Position numbers and translations under genes: made by a program. DNA of 64,000 nt from Enoplolaimus lenunculus (Eukaryota; Nematoda; Enoplea; Enoplida; Thoracostomopsidae): assembly GCA_030248215.1 (NCBI GenBank), contig JASANG010000694.1:62001-126000 (forward strand), read 5' to 3'. This document shows positions 38,480-58,169 of the stretch, one piece after another (position 1 is the stretch's first letter; each line of letters begins with the position of its first letter). The notes below the pieces were generated by a model, which did not search any database, was not told where the DNA came from, and saw nothing but the letters and a program-made list of their open reading frames with translations.

Positions 38480-38720
38480 CGTATATAAAAACTGGCACCG
38501 GTTAAACCCGGCAAGCCAGAGTACAGAGCATCTGAAGGGAGGGTGGTTCCAAAATTTTCAATAAAGCGTCAGTTGCACTAGCCAGCATTTAGTTACGCCT
38601 ACAATTAAGCACAAGCACATATTCAAAAACAACCATATAAATAATAGACAGATCGAATACATAAGACATATTGTCGAGAAGAGAGTGTATGTTTTACCGA
38701 TGATGTTTTTCGCAAAAATG
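38480..38720 (+). repeat. Dispersed repeat shared with 48330-48605
   Basis: Shared landmarks: TCAATAAAGCGTCAGTTGCA, ACGCCTACA, CATATAAATAATA, GATGATGTTTTTC. Family unknown. Confidence 0.6.
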
Positions 38721-38982
38721 TAAGGGACGTATATTTAACCGGGGAGAGAAACCTTGAATAGGGGTTGAACCGAGGGGATCTAAAGTGGAGGTATTTTGGT
38801 AAGTTGGGCTCAAACAGTAGCAAACCCGCAGGTTTTTAGTGAAGGCGACTACTATAGGTACTTATATATATGCGTTGCGTACGTATATATACGCATTAGA
38901 ATACCGGAAACGCAACCGGAAGATAAAAACAACGTCGGATTTAGAGTGAAACCGGATAATTCAAAATAACTGTTATAAAGTA

Positions 38983-39066
38983 GGGATGTGCCGAGTAAGA
39001 GTCATCGGCATTGGTAATAATCTGCACTTTTCGTGAGTATCGGCATCGGCACTGCATTGTCGTACC
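38983..39066 (+). mobile_element. GGCATCGG-type element end, short
   Basis: TAGGGATGTGCCGAGTAAG followed by CATCGGCATTGG and TATCGGCATCGGCAC. Confidence 0.5.
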
Positions 39067-39211
39067 CTAGAATACAACTTATGACAGTATACATGCTTGC
39101 CTCTAGCACTGTCGATGCGCTAAGGAAGCAGAAACGCTTATGCACGCGTGCCTGACCCCGAAGTACTGCGAACACACGTGGTTTTTTCTCCATAATTTTT
39201 CCGAAACATAT

Positions 39212-39282
39212 AGCCACGTCGAAAATCGAACTTTGGACCTCTCGCTCGCGAGTCAAGCGAGCTACCCATCATACCACACGGC
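39212..39282 (-). pseudogene. tRNA-like sequence (tRNA pseudogene or SINE head)
   Basis: The ends GCCGTGT and ACGTGGC pair over all seven positions, allowing G-T. The anticodon arm is a perfect 5-bp stem CTCGC/GCGAG around the 7-nt loop TTGACTC (anticodon position GAC). The T-loop TTCGATT is present but its stem is poor, and position 37 is T rather than a purine. Total about 70 nt, without a convincing D arm. A working tRNA is unlikely. Confidence 0.4.
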
Positions 39283-39299
39283 CGATATTATAACTGTCT

Positions 39300-40040
39300 A
39301 TAACGCTATATTTACACAGTGTATGTATGTGTTTTTATGCTACACCTGTTACCAGGATGCACAAATGCACAACGCAATATAATGTTGCAATTCATAGGAA
39401 CCTAAAGTTACAATGACTCTAACAAGACCATAAATTCATCCTATTCTAACTTTTTCCAAACTCGCACTGCCTATCGCTTCCCAGACCCTCGCAGTTCATC
39501 AACGTGTACATAAAACTGGCCTAGCTATGTAACCTATTTACACAGCCTGGCAAGTCGTGTAGATGAACTCGCGCAGCTGCAATTTGCAAGCGCAAGGTTT
39601 CCACGCATGGCATGTTTCAGAGTTGTAGCCGGCCCATGTATAGAACAGGGTCGGTACAGTGGTATAAACAAATTACTAAGCCTAAGCGTTGGCCTAACCC
39701 TAAGCCTGTGTTGGCATACTGGAGATAACATACCCAAAATTGCCCTGTTGAATTTCATACACTAAATTTTGAAATTTGAATTTTTGAATTCTAAAGCTGT
39801 GGTACTAAAAGCGATTTGTGTCGGAAACGATTTGGTGGCGTGTATTTGGTATTTAAAACAAACTTGGCCTCGGCCGTCCAACATTTTATTCATTATTAAT
39901 ATCCAAACATTACACTGTCCCGCTGAATATCATATGCTTCGTTGGATTTTTGGAATATCATATGATATTCGTATAATGTCCCACAGTATCACGTGACATG
40001 CCGGCTCTTGTACACATTGAACATTTGAGAACGGTGGTTT
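39300..40040. other. No gene recognised
   Basis: Short frames. A TTAAGCCTAAGCG-like cluster lies at 39678-39708 and a palindrome GAATATCATATGATATTC at 39952-39969. Confidence 0.4.
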
Positions 40041-40044
40041 GTAA

Positions 40045-40520
40045 TTTTTCATCCACGTTAAAAATGCACGCACATTTGTAAAAAAATGTCCCTCCCTTTT
40101 GGGTGCCAACGTTGTCCCTGCCCACTCTCTTTATACACTGTCTGAGAGATGTCAATATGTCATTGACTGAACCTTCAGACAATGAATATGCTCTAGGCCT
40201 AAATATATATTTGTCCTGACATCATTTATGGGAACTGTTAATGTCTGTCCATTGTCCCTCAGAAAGGACTAAATTTTTTGCATTGAATGATGCGTGTGAA
40301 TATGTGTGCACAGCGTGTCTTTTTCAATGTGTGCGCGTGTGCTAACGTAATGTCCTAACATCCTACAGACAACATGTATTTATCCAGAGTCCCTTCCGAC
40401 AGAGTCTAGACAATGAACACTATGTGAGTACAGCTATGCAACTGTACCTTTCCTACAGCTGGTATGTGTACTTTGATTCTGTTCCTAATGGGGTGGGTCG
40501 TAACGTGGAATCAACATGGC
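40045..40520. mobile_element. Likely relative of the PIF-like MITE at 56648
   Basis: Left CATCCACGTTAAAAATGC and right GTAACGTGGAATC resemble the inverted repeats of the 56648 element; GAGTCCCTTCCGACAGA is shared internally. Exact ends and target duplication not determined. Confidence 0.45.
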
Positions 40521-41020
40521 ACAAACCGTGTCCCACCAGCCCCTGTTAATAAAGTGAATCCCGCATAAAATCTGAACTGTTCAGCTTAGAAAAAATATTA
40601 AGAATTTGCCGCTGCTCTCGAAGTGTGATTCATTTTAATGATGGATTCACTTTCGAAATTCACCATTTTGCAATTTTTGTGCGAAACTTTTTTCGATAGG
40701 AGTTCTCACACGGCTATCAAACCCGAGCGTGAGCTTAGACGGAGAACCTGATCAAACACCTAGAAGTTCTGGATCCACCTCTACGTTGGCGGCCTCCAAC
40801 CTCAATAGTACGGGAACAGATAAAGTTGCCAGTGAATGACAAACGATTTCATTAATATGTGGTATGAAAGGCGAAAAATGTTTCGCGATATATTGTAGAG
40901 TTTAAAAGTGAATACCTCATCTTTTACTGGAACATAATTGTCTGTCACATTTTTTCGCCAAACAATGTGATTTTGGCAAAATAACACTCTCTAGCATTCA
41001 CCATTTAGGTACCACTGTGT

Positions 41021-41419
41021 CAGGGTACAACCGTAGCTCTGCCTCCGGCTCCGCCAAAAAAATCGGCCTCTGGCTCCGGTAGAAATTTTGCCGGAGGTTC
41101 CGGCCATTTGGCTGGTAAAGTTTTGCATATCAATTTAGCAAAATTTAACTGTTTACTGCGTTTCATTTTTCTTTCGTCACAATTTTCAGAAAAGAATTTC
41201 CAAAATTTCCCCGAACATTAACGTAAAACCAAACAACTTAACAACATATTGCAGATATTGGCTAAAATTAACTAAAACTATCTTTTTACTACATATAATT
41301 TAGCGTCACCTCCGGCTCCGGCTCCGCCAAGTTTCTTTAACTTCCGGCTCCGGCTCCGCCAAGTTTCTTTAACTTCCGGCTCCGGCTCCGGTATTTTTCA
41401 CCTCTGGTTGCACCCAGCG
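41021..41419 (+). mobile_element. GGCTCCG-word hAT MITE with internal tandem repeats
   Basis: CAGGGTACAACCG at the left and GGTTGCACCCAG at the right. CCGGCTCCGGCTCCG words at both ends; at the right a ~31-bp unit (CCGGCTCCGGCTCCGCCAAG...) occurs 2.5 times (41308-41390). No clear target duplication. Confidence 0.7.
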
Positions 41420-42000
41420 TGCCCCAATGTTAATTTGCTTCCTTCCTACGTACAATGAACTCTTGTAAATTTAGCTCCATGACCACGTGTAACGCAAAAT
41501 TTTACATCCCTGTTCGCCCAAAGAACCATTTTAGGTACCATTATGCCACCAATATTAATTTGCATCCGCGTCGCTGCTTGCTATCGATCCGATTTTTCGG
41601 TTATGAGTTTTTAAACCTGATTGAACTTTAAATTTTGCCTATTACCTACTGCAATTGAAAACTTTAAAGCTCTGCCTGTCTATAAACGAATATCAAAATC
41701 AACACTTAATTGTACTCTCATAGCGGCTAGCAGTGATGTTAGCCCCACTAGTTCTCAGATATTGCTCGATATTTTGTTTAACAGCATCCTTTAATACTGT
41801 AATGAAAACGACGCTCCATTGAATTGGTTAATTTTCCAAATCTGGTTCATATTATTTATGATTTCATAAGACTTCCATATTTAAAGTTTTCAAATGCTTA
41901 AAATGCAACTTCTTTTAAACTTAAGGCCAAATTGTTCTGTGCTTTCGAATTAATAGGCTGTTTTAGAATTGGAAGGCCTTAATTAATATTATAATTTTAC
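41420..42000. other. AT-rich region, nothing recognised
   Basis: No coding signature or repeat match. Confidence 0.4.
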
Positions 42001-42107
42001 AGGTTTGTAGATCGCTAATACAGTTAGATTCCCATACCGATTCCGGTTCCGACAAAAAAATTTGATTCCGATTCTGCTTCCGACAAAACTTACTTTGGAT
42101 TGGAACC

Positions 42108-42245
42108 CTGCCCCGCTGTCCCAACTGTCCCAACTGTGCCAGCTGTTCCAACGGTTCCGCTGATCCAGCTGTCCCAAGATTCTCGCTGCTCAACTGTCTC
42201 AACCGTCTCGTTGTTCTAGCTGTCCAACTGCCCCAGCTGTCCCGC
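42108..42245 (+). repeat. CTGTCCCAA-type imperfect short tandem array
   Basis: About a dozen imperfect 9-12-bp units (CTGTCCCAACTGTCCCAACTG). Its complement resembles the GGGACAGCCGGGACAG core of the 46-bp array at 61.5 kb. Confidence 0.65.
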
Positions 42246-42825
42246 TCACAAACTGTCTTCACAACTATTATCATTATTGCCATAGCTAATCAGAATATCA
42301 TAAGTAGAGACTAGCAAGTTTTAGTACAGCAGTATCGTGGAATCAATAAAATCACTTGGTTTTTGTTGGATTTAGATGTATTTGGCTTGTGTGTTTCCGG
42401 ATCTATAATGCTAGCGTAGCATTTCGCTGTGAGGTCAGGAATAGTGAAAACGGGGATTTTCGAACGATGCGCAGGCGGGTATGGTCTAGTAGTTCCCTGT
42501 CGATCCTGGGACACTTTTAATGCCATTTTACACAATTTTAAGACTCGTTTGCGGTTATCAGACACTGTTTTTTCGCCTGACTGGCAAGTAGCAAGTATAC
42601 AACGCCAGATGATAAAACATAGGCCCGTTAGTCCCGTTTATGTCAATTTAACCCCCAACCAGCGCTAAACCTTTGTACGGAAAGGTTTTGGAGAATTGTT
42701 AAAGTTAGACAAAATATGGTTAAATTCTGGCCGACACAGCCTATAGGTGGTATCTCACCTTGAAATTCTAGGTTTTTACTTTTAATATTTTAAATCACCG
42801 TCCCTCAGCTTTCCCTCTTTCTGGG

Positions 42826-43245
42826 CGGGATTTGGCTGGTCTCGGTCTCAGTCTCGCTTTTTTCATTCTCGGTGGTTTGCAAACCGAGATCAAAGAGGTG
42901 AAAAACCGATAAGTAATCACAAAAATTTTCCTTGGATCGTAGACAAAGAACAATTGCGGAGAACTGCTGCATGGTTATACAGCAATTCAATGTTTTGAGA
43001 CAGTGGGATTTGTCCCGAGCCTTTTCGAAAGGTATGGGGTCAGTAAAATAAAAATGAAGTTTGACGGCGATTTATTAGTTTAATTTAATGAAACGGCAAT
43101 TCCAGAGTAGATAAAAATGTTCAAAACTTTTGTTTATTTTTATTTTTTTTGGTAACGGTTAAAAATTTACCGAGACCGAGACCAAAAGTCTCTGTCTCGT
43201 TTGGTTCGGTCTGTCTCGCTTTTTTGACCCAGACCGCCCATCCCT
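42826..43245 (-). mobile_element. CTCGGT-type hAT MITE, inverted, internally shortened
   Basis: Word-rich ends (GGTCTCGGTCTCAGTCTCGC; ACCGAGACCGAGACCAAAAG) and terminus CGCCCATCCCTG at 43245; the interior is reduced to about 200 bp. No target duplication found. Confidence 0.65.
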
Positions 43246-43249
43246 GCTT

Positions 43250-44202
43250 GTCAGGCATGTTAATTATTTTCGCTAACATTAGCTATGTTATGATGCATTT
43301 TTGCACTTTTGCCGATTCTTGGGCCAAATTTTTCTCTGTAGTATTAAATGACCACTCTGGTAGTTGGTCATATGGTAACAACTGTTTATAAGTCATATTT
43401 GTCATTACCGGTCGATGTATTGCCATTTTTGGCTGTACAATCGGTGATTGCACATATTGGTATGTTAAGTTGTGTTTCGTAAAGTGTGGCGACACTAGAA
43501 TTACTGGTGTCACTGGGTCCTGGTTATGCTGTTGCAGATGTTATATGGACCTTCGCCTATAATACAATCTAACCCTAGGTCCGCTATAATACAATCTAAC
43601 CCGAGGTCTGCAATTTAGAACTTCCGCGACCAATCTAATTTAAGGTTATTGTGTTTATTTGTTGCGGATGTCCGATTATAATGTCTATCCGTGGTCTATG
43701 CCAATATGAGAAAATTTGATCTCGCGTGCTCTGGGCGGATAGGATCCGAGTACCGGTACACCCATTGAGCGTACTACCTAGACAACACAAGCCCCAGTGT
43801 CCAACATATCGGACTCGGAGACATACAAAAATAGAGCACACATTACGCCAGATTCTAATTATACTACCAATCTACGGAAAGTTCTTACCAATACACCGTT
43901 CGATTTCAAGGTGGTGCTGAGTCAAAGTTAAAAACCCAAAACTAACATTCTTGCAAACTATATGAAACGCTTCAAAGCTGTATTGTCAGTTATCCAAAGC
44001 TGCCAAATGTATAAGCCTTTGTTGTAGCTTAACAAATCTTTTCGACCTAGATGTGTTGTGTTATTTTTAGATGTCATTGTTTAACATCGAACAACATTAT
44101 AATTTGCGATTGCTCAACCATCACTGCAGCAATTGCTTGGGTTAAATTATTATAGGATTCGTATTTTGTGTCTATCAAACTCTGATATCAATTATATACG
44201 TT
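43250..44202. other. GOT1 upstream region
   Basis: 43540-43610 contains an imperfect direct repeat of TATAATACAATCTAACCC. No promoter motif I would defend; the last 60 nt before the GOT1 ATG are AT-rich. Confidence 0.35.
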
Positions 44203-52328
<8,126 letters not shown>

Positions 52329-52489
52329 ATTCGTTCATGTTAAGTATGCAGTGTTTATTTTACGTGTAAATGTATAGATGCTTACGTTTGTCATTCCGTT
52401 CAGTAGCCTGAATCATAGCGGTGTACAACTGGTGGTTGCGCATTCTGATTGCTAGGAGTACGCGCTCCTGTCAGACAGACGTAGTTCAT

Positions 52490-52495
52490 AATAAA
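52490..52495 (+). terminator. Candidate GOT1 polyadenylation signal AATAAA
   Basis: AATAAA 162 nt after the GOT1 stop codon, the first canonical hexamer I noticed downstream. Confidence 0.5.
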
Positions 52496-53106
52496 GCATT
52501 ACGTCAATTTTTCCAAATTCTATTTGTTTCATTGCATTTGTACGCTCACATTCTCCACAATATGGAGTTTCTCGCAGATTGGTTAACTAGTTGTGACCAG
52601 TTTTTCATTTACCTGTTAAAAGAGAATTTTTTCATGTTTGTCCAGACATAACATACTTTCTCCTGAGACCTCTAACCTTGCTAGGCGGCTCCATGAGCAC
52701 ATGATTGACCACTGCAACATAATCATAAACGAGCATACTGTGAATAGTTACTTTTCGCATGTCATTGGATGTTCAAACCTTGTTGCCGAAAGCTCTGTTT
52801 TACGTTGTACCAATTGTTTGGGGTATATATACTAGTCGTAACTTGCTATGTTTCCGTCATTTTGTATATTGCTATCGTAAGCAGTTATCGCTCTTTCAGC
52901 AAAATTTTTTAGAACGGTAATTGTAAAACAATTCGAAAGACTGACTAGTGCAGCTTAGTATACAAGTTACATCAAGAAATCATAATTTCCTGTGATTGCA
53001 TAACGAAAATCAAAGTACAATTATTCAATGACAATACACTGTGAGACTAGCAACCTCTTTTGCGATAGAACTTGTAGATTCTAACATCATAATATCTCAG
53101 TGTATA

Positions 53107-53458
53107 GTTAACCGAATAAGAGGGGGTCCTCATTTTGAATACCAATCCATAAACCCTAATTAGAGTCCATCAATGTCAATTTTCCCTAATTGCAATGCAT
53201 AAATGACTCAAGGTGAGTTCGAAATTTTAAAGCGCACTTAAGTTTTGAAAGTACATTCCAAAGTATAACCTTGCGTTATCGCTCAAGCTTTTGCTACAAG
53301 ACAAATAAAAGCTTAATTCAACACATAGTTGCAATATCGGTTATCTGTCAGTAACGAAGGGTGGCGAAGGGCGGGTTAAAATTAAATAACCGTCTTAACC
53401 GGATAAAAGGGTTACCGTCTAAAGAGGCCAAACATAGTTCCCCTCTTATTCGTGTCAC
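53107..53458 (-). mobile_element. GAATAAGAGGGG-ended MITE, copy 1
   Basis: Inverted termini ACCGAATAAGAGGGGG and CCCCTCTTATTCGTGTCAC. Interior landmarks shared with 57750-58160 and 60478-60801: TATTTGTCTTGT, GCTTGAGCGATAA, ACTCTAATTAGGGTTTA (here reversed). Non-coding. Confidence 0.75.
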
Positions 53459-53514
53459 TACATGTAGTTGTGTACATTAGCAATTAAAATCCATGTTGTA
53501 AATTGTCAAATAAC

Positions 53515-54045
53515 CAGGGTGTAAACGGATAATAAAACCAAGGAACGTATAATAATAATAATAATGATCAAGGCCCATATAAAGATCAGAGGCGGTCCGT
53601 TTTTCTGAGGAACTAGAATAGAGTGAGGTTTAGGCTATTTTTGCCTGGCTAGGCTTAGGAATCTGCTTATTCTTACGGTTAGGCTTAGGAATATGCTTAT
53701 AATACTGTTCTGCCCCTTTACTTTGCATGGGCCATGGTCAATATAACGGAAAACGGATAAAACTTTCAAAAATATTTCTACCAACACAAATAAGGCGTAC
53801 ATATGTATTCACCAGTTTTCCAATAATAGTAAATAATGCGGATGTATCGAAATTTTTAAGATTTTGGGTATATTTTTGTAATTCTTATTTCATTTCAAAT
53901 AATTGTAAAATATCTAACAAAAAATTGCCAGTTATATACATAAATTAAGTAGTTTTGAATGTAAACAACTGAATTTACGTTAAATCTAGAACGGAAACAG
54001 CCCGATTTTACCGAGAACGGAAATGGATATCCGGTTACGCTCTGC
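53515..54045 (+). mobile_element. Degenerate hAT-like stretch
   Basis: Starts CAGGGTGTAAACGG and ends ATATCCGGTTACGCTCTG. A TTAGGCTTAGGAATATGC word array lies at 53627-53700. Element identity uncertain. Confidence 0.4.
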
Positions 54046-54279
54046 AAATGGCTGATTCGGTATCGTTCCAAGTCCTTGACAGCGCGCCAAACCAGCTATT
54101 TGACCGTAATTCGTTAAACAATCGTTCGATTGCAAAAATTTTAACACCATTGCACTCAGCTGTGCAAGCTGCATCGAATGGTATATTTCAAACTTTTTCA
54201 AAGAAATTGTTAGGTCTCAAGTGGGACCTCGAGGTCTTGGTCCAAATCTTGGACTTCACTAGTCCAATTCTTCCCCAGG

Positions 54280-54548
54280 CTAAGATTTATGCTAAAATTG
54301 GACCATAATGTGAACATTTGCGAAAGGAAGCAGGTATTGCGTTATTTTCATGGCAACCGTGGGCACTTCGGGCGCGAACGCACTCGTACGGCGATATATG
54401 AAACATATTTTGGGATGACAATGATGGAAGATATTGATAATTTTGTCAAATCGTGTGAAATTTGCCAGAAAATTGAAAAAACAGGATTTCAAAAGCTGGA
54501 TGCTCCGCTACACCCTTGTTTTGAACGGCCAACCGGTGTTATTCTCTA
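54280..54548 (+). mobile_element. Fossil integrase zinc-binding domain fragment (LTR-retrotransposon or Ginger kin)
   Basis: Carries an H2C2-type integrase zinc-binding module (HGNRGHFGRERTRTAI ... CEICQ) followed by a proline/histidine stretch typical of the start of an integrase linker. Only this domain is visible; no catalytic core, LTR or other part was found beside it. It is an old, broken relic. Family resolution beyond integrase is not possible here. Confidence 0.65.
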
Positions 54549-54559
54549 AGCGAATTGCT

Positions 54560-55140
54560 GTGTCGCTGAGAACAATACGAAATTCAACAAAATTAAGCCG
54601 AATGCAATATATGATATTATAAACAAGAAAAACTAAAAAACTCAGTATCAGTGAGACGAAGCAAAACCACACCAGTACATGTCCTGTTTCCTCAAAACTG
54701 CAGCGACCCCCATATATGCTGATGTCAATACGCTAGCTACCTATGCAAATTGTTTCACACACTGTGACAGTCTGAGGCCCATAAAATGGCATCTACCTGA
54801 ACAAGCAGCCTCTAAAAGCGGCAATGAAGACGGGGTAAATAATACAAATATAAGATCAATTTTCCGAAAATACTATATTCTTCCCGTAGTCTATTGAAGT
54901 TATAGCAACAATAGATAATTAATGTGGCTCATCGAGTCTCACAAGATCTGCCAGAAATTTCCACGATGTATATATATACGTATACGAAGTGTTACCAGTG
55001 GATTGCCGTCAAATTTGTTAAACAATTCTCATTACCCTGTCCGCTGCCAAGAATGCAGCTTAGATAGTTAATCAGAAATCTGTTTCTTAACCTGAAATCT
55101 TGCAAGCTACAAATTTTAGTAACATGTGACTAAGTCAAAA
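54560..55140. other. No gene recognised
   Basis: Short frames only. Confidence 0.4.
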
Positions 55141-55145
55141 GAGTA

Positions 55146-55348
55146 CACTGCAAAAATGGGGAGTCAAATTGACTCTCTCCGAAATAAGCTTTTCCTGACT
55201 ACACAAACTGAGTCAAAATTCGACTCCGCCAGAGTCAAATTGAGTCAAATCGAATTTGACTCAGGCGGAGTCAAATTTTGACTAATTTTGTGTAGTCCGG
55301 AAAAGCCTATTTCGGAGAGAGTCAATTTGACTCTCCTTTTTTGCAGAT
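55146..55348. mobile_element. Near-perfect 200-bp palindromic MITE (Tc1/mariner-like ends)
   Basis: About 95-bp arms starting CACTGCAAAAATGGGGAGTC, mirrored at the right edge, with GAGTCAAATT words throughout. TA flanks at 55144-55145 and 55349-55350 are consistent with a Tc1/mariner target. High arm identity suggests a recent insertion or arm homogenisation. Confidence 0.8.
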
Positions 55349-55379
55349 TATCATAACAAAAAATAGTTTTGCTTCACAT

Positions 55380-56455
55380 TAAAGGGGCACCAGGAGCCTA
55401 CAATTTCAGTTAGACCACCGCTAGTATGTCTGAACGGTTAATTTGTAATGTATCAGTTTTAGTCAGCGACTTAGAAGTATTTTAAGAGTAGAATTAATTA
55501 CTGTTTCCTACTGATACTGTCACTAAAGATCTGTAATTACTTTTGGCTAAAACTTTGACTGATTCATATTTTCTATTTAGAATTTGAATTTCTGTTTAAA
55601 ATGCAAATCATTTTTCGTGCGTCCTACTTGTTAAGTTTTTGCATATGGCTTTTTAAGTTTTTAATTTAAAAATAAAATATGTAAACATAATATCAATCAA
55701 GGATAAGAAACAAACTGTTGACAAACTGTCATTGAGTAAAATACCGAAACGGAGAGTGACCAAAACACGCCAAATGGCGAGAAATGGCCGTTTTTGTAGT
55801 CTTATAACTAGGGATCCAAATAAGTTTCCCTCAAAAATTGAGAGGATGAGACTTTCATTGATACATCTAAGGCGGAACACTTCATTTAATCTTTGAATGA
55901 AACATTCAAAATTTGAAAACAGTCCTACAGTTTGTACAAATGACCAGAAAAAACAATACAACGTGATAGCTATTTCCTCCGAAAACTAATATTTCGTCCC
56001 AGCCAGAAAAAATTAATCCACGGAAGATGCGCAACTAATAGCCTCTAGCACATAAGTCAACCGTCTTGTCCATTCGGCTCCGCCATCCCACCAGGACAAA
56101 ATTGTACACAAATAAATCATATCCTAATATGTGTAGTGTGCTGTGGATTTGTGTTTTCCATATAAAAGTACAAATGTGCATTGTGCATGTACATAAAGAT
56201 ATGCAAATCACCTTGACGGTAAACACGACAAGATCAAAAATAGGTTTTGCAAAATCAGGGGGGACAAATAGGGCATATTTAAGGGGGTCATTTATGAATT
56301 AACCCTCGAAAAATTTCAGTTCTTTTCCATGTTGTTGAAAGCAGAATTTTAGCAACTTTCATTTACCATAGAAAACCAAAATTTCATTAAGTAAGCTAAA
56401 ATTATCGCCTTTTCTTTTTGCAAATTTGGTAAAATTTACACCCCGAAACATCAAC
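55380..56455. other. AT-rich region, no gene recognised
   Basis: No coding signature; no matching repeat. Confidence 0.4.
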
Positions 56456-56466
56456 TGCTTTTAATA

Positions 56467-56488
56467 GAGACGGCCTCCAGGCCGTCTC
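56467..56488. repeat. 9-bp-arm hairpin at the 3' end of the SGNH frame
   Basis: GAGACGGCC, 4-nt loop, GGCCGTCTC; perfect arms, GC-rich in an AT-rich setting. Confidence 0.8.
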
Positions 56489-56647
56489 AAAAAGTAACCC
56501 CAGCTGTTCTTTCTGTAAGCCATTGAGTATTTAGAAACCATAATAGGAACCGTTTTTAGCTCTGGTACTTCTTCAGCACATCTTTTTACGACATGACGCA
56601 AACCTCGATGGCATAGATGAAATTTGTCGCTATCGTACAATCGATTA

Positions 56648-57013
56648 TGGACCATCCACGTTATAATGCTCGCGAAAAAGTAAAAAATTGTTCTGTCCCT
56701 TTTACTGAGTCCCTCCGAAGGGACTATTTAAACAAAACTGCATGCGTGTATATACGCAAACTTCACACATTTCAAATAAAACGCTATAACAATATCTGCA
56801 TTACTGCACATACCTTAAAATGTCCATACAGCCCAAAAAACGCCATGTGTTTTGTCCGAGTCCCTTACGACAGACTGCGGACAAACACCACTATCTAAGC
56901 ACACCATTATTTATGTCCAGACACTCTAGCTACAATTGTAAAACGACTCTCTATGTAGGGGTAAACTGGACATTTTTTTGCATCTGCGCAAGCGTTATAA
57001 CGTGGATGCTCCA
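56648..57013. mobile_element. PIF/Harbinger-like MITE (366 bp) inside the SGNH frame
   Basis: Inverted termini TGGACCATCCACGTTATAA and its near-complement (one mismatch). TTA duplicated at 56645-56647 and 57014-57016, the 3-bp target typical of PIF/Harbinger. A probable relative is at 40045-40520. Confidence 0.75.
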
Positions 57014-57749
57014 TTATTGATGCTGCCTGGAGTGGCCCCACAGAATGGCAGGTCTGCCGTTTTAGACCAATTGATGCATTTGATCGATGAATTCGACAGA
57101 CGGTTTTCGATATAAGACGAATGTACAGCTACTGTCGGAACTTCTGGGTGGGGAATTGGTGTACAGATGACGACTTTAGGCCCTTGCTGTTGTGCGGCCA
57201 AAAAATTCTCAAACTTCAACCACGATGCTTTTCGGTCCGCAGCATATCGCTGAGCGTCGTTAATTCCACACAATACGATGATGATGCCATAATTTGACCA
57301 CTGAATACGAAATTGACTGATTAGATTAACCAGATCCTTGTATTGACCCCCAGAAATTGCATACACATGGCTACCAACGATCGTACCCATATTTCGACCG
57401 AGACTGTCCGATAACCACAGTACGGTGCGACTGTAACCGGGTCGCTGAGAAAGCTCGCGATAGAAATATTCTGGTGCAGTTCCAATGATGCACGCTCAGT
57501 TGGAGTTGAAGTGACGTTGGACTATGATATCAAGGCACTCGCCGTAAACGTTGAATCCCGGCAACCACGGAATGACACTGCGATCTTCGGGTGCACGGTG
57601 ACCAGATGACCAACTCATCTCACCAGAAGCCGAACACAAAATAAATTTGATGTCATCAGGGGCTTTCAGTGCTTTCTCAATCGACTGGAATGTTGTCTTG
57701 ACGGGATTTTTCGGCCCCTGTGCGTGAAGCAGCTCAAGAAGAATGTCGG

Positions 57750-58160
57750 TCATGACTTATTTCGCCTCTCCAGAGGGTACCCCCTGTTATTCGATTACGG
57801 AGTGTTATTTATTTGTAACCCATGCTCCGTCACCCTTCGTTACTGATATATATCCGATACTGCAATTATTCGTTAAATTAAACGCTTATTTGTCTTGTAT
57901 CAAAAGCTTGACCGATAATGCAAGGTTATACTTAGGAATGTATATGCTTTCAAACATTAGTACGCTTTAAATGTTTTGAACACAACTTTATTTTGGCCTG
58001 GAGTCATTTATGCACTACAATTAGGGATAATTGACATTTATGGACTTTAATTAGGGTTTAGGGACTCTCTCCGCTTTCGCACTCTGATTAGGAATACGGA
58101 GTCCTATTGATTGAGGCTCAAAATGGGGACCCCCTTTTATTACCCTCTCTTAGCTGGTTC
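57750..58160 (+). mobile_element. GAATAAGAGGGG-ended MITE, copy 2
   Basis: Same interior as copies 1 and 3 (TTATTTGTCTTGT, TTTAATTAGGGTTTAGGGAC, CAAAATGGGGACCCC). The left terminus is missing and abuts the SGNH frame; the right terminus is degraded (CCCTCTCTTAGCTGG). Confidence 0.7.
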
Positions 58161-58169
58161 GGACAGCCG

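Larger units (their letters stand above)
56461..57753 (-). pseudogene. SGNH/GDSL-hydrolase-like reading frame, broken
   Basis: Minus strand. Motifs in order: WLSDSLGRN (block I, nucleophile Ser), SGGQYKDLVN (block II Gly), LCGINDAQRY (block III, GxND) and, left of an inserted MITE, SDKFHLCHRGLRHV (block V, DxxH). SGNH enzymes are esterases or acetylhydrolases; such domains also occur in some mobile elements and viruses, so the origin is open. The frame is interrupted by the MITE at 56648-57013 and at least one further break. Its right edge abuts another MITE, so the true start may be lost. A 9-bp-arm hairpin overlaps the 3' end. Confidence 0.5.
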
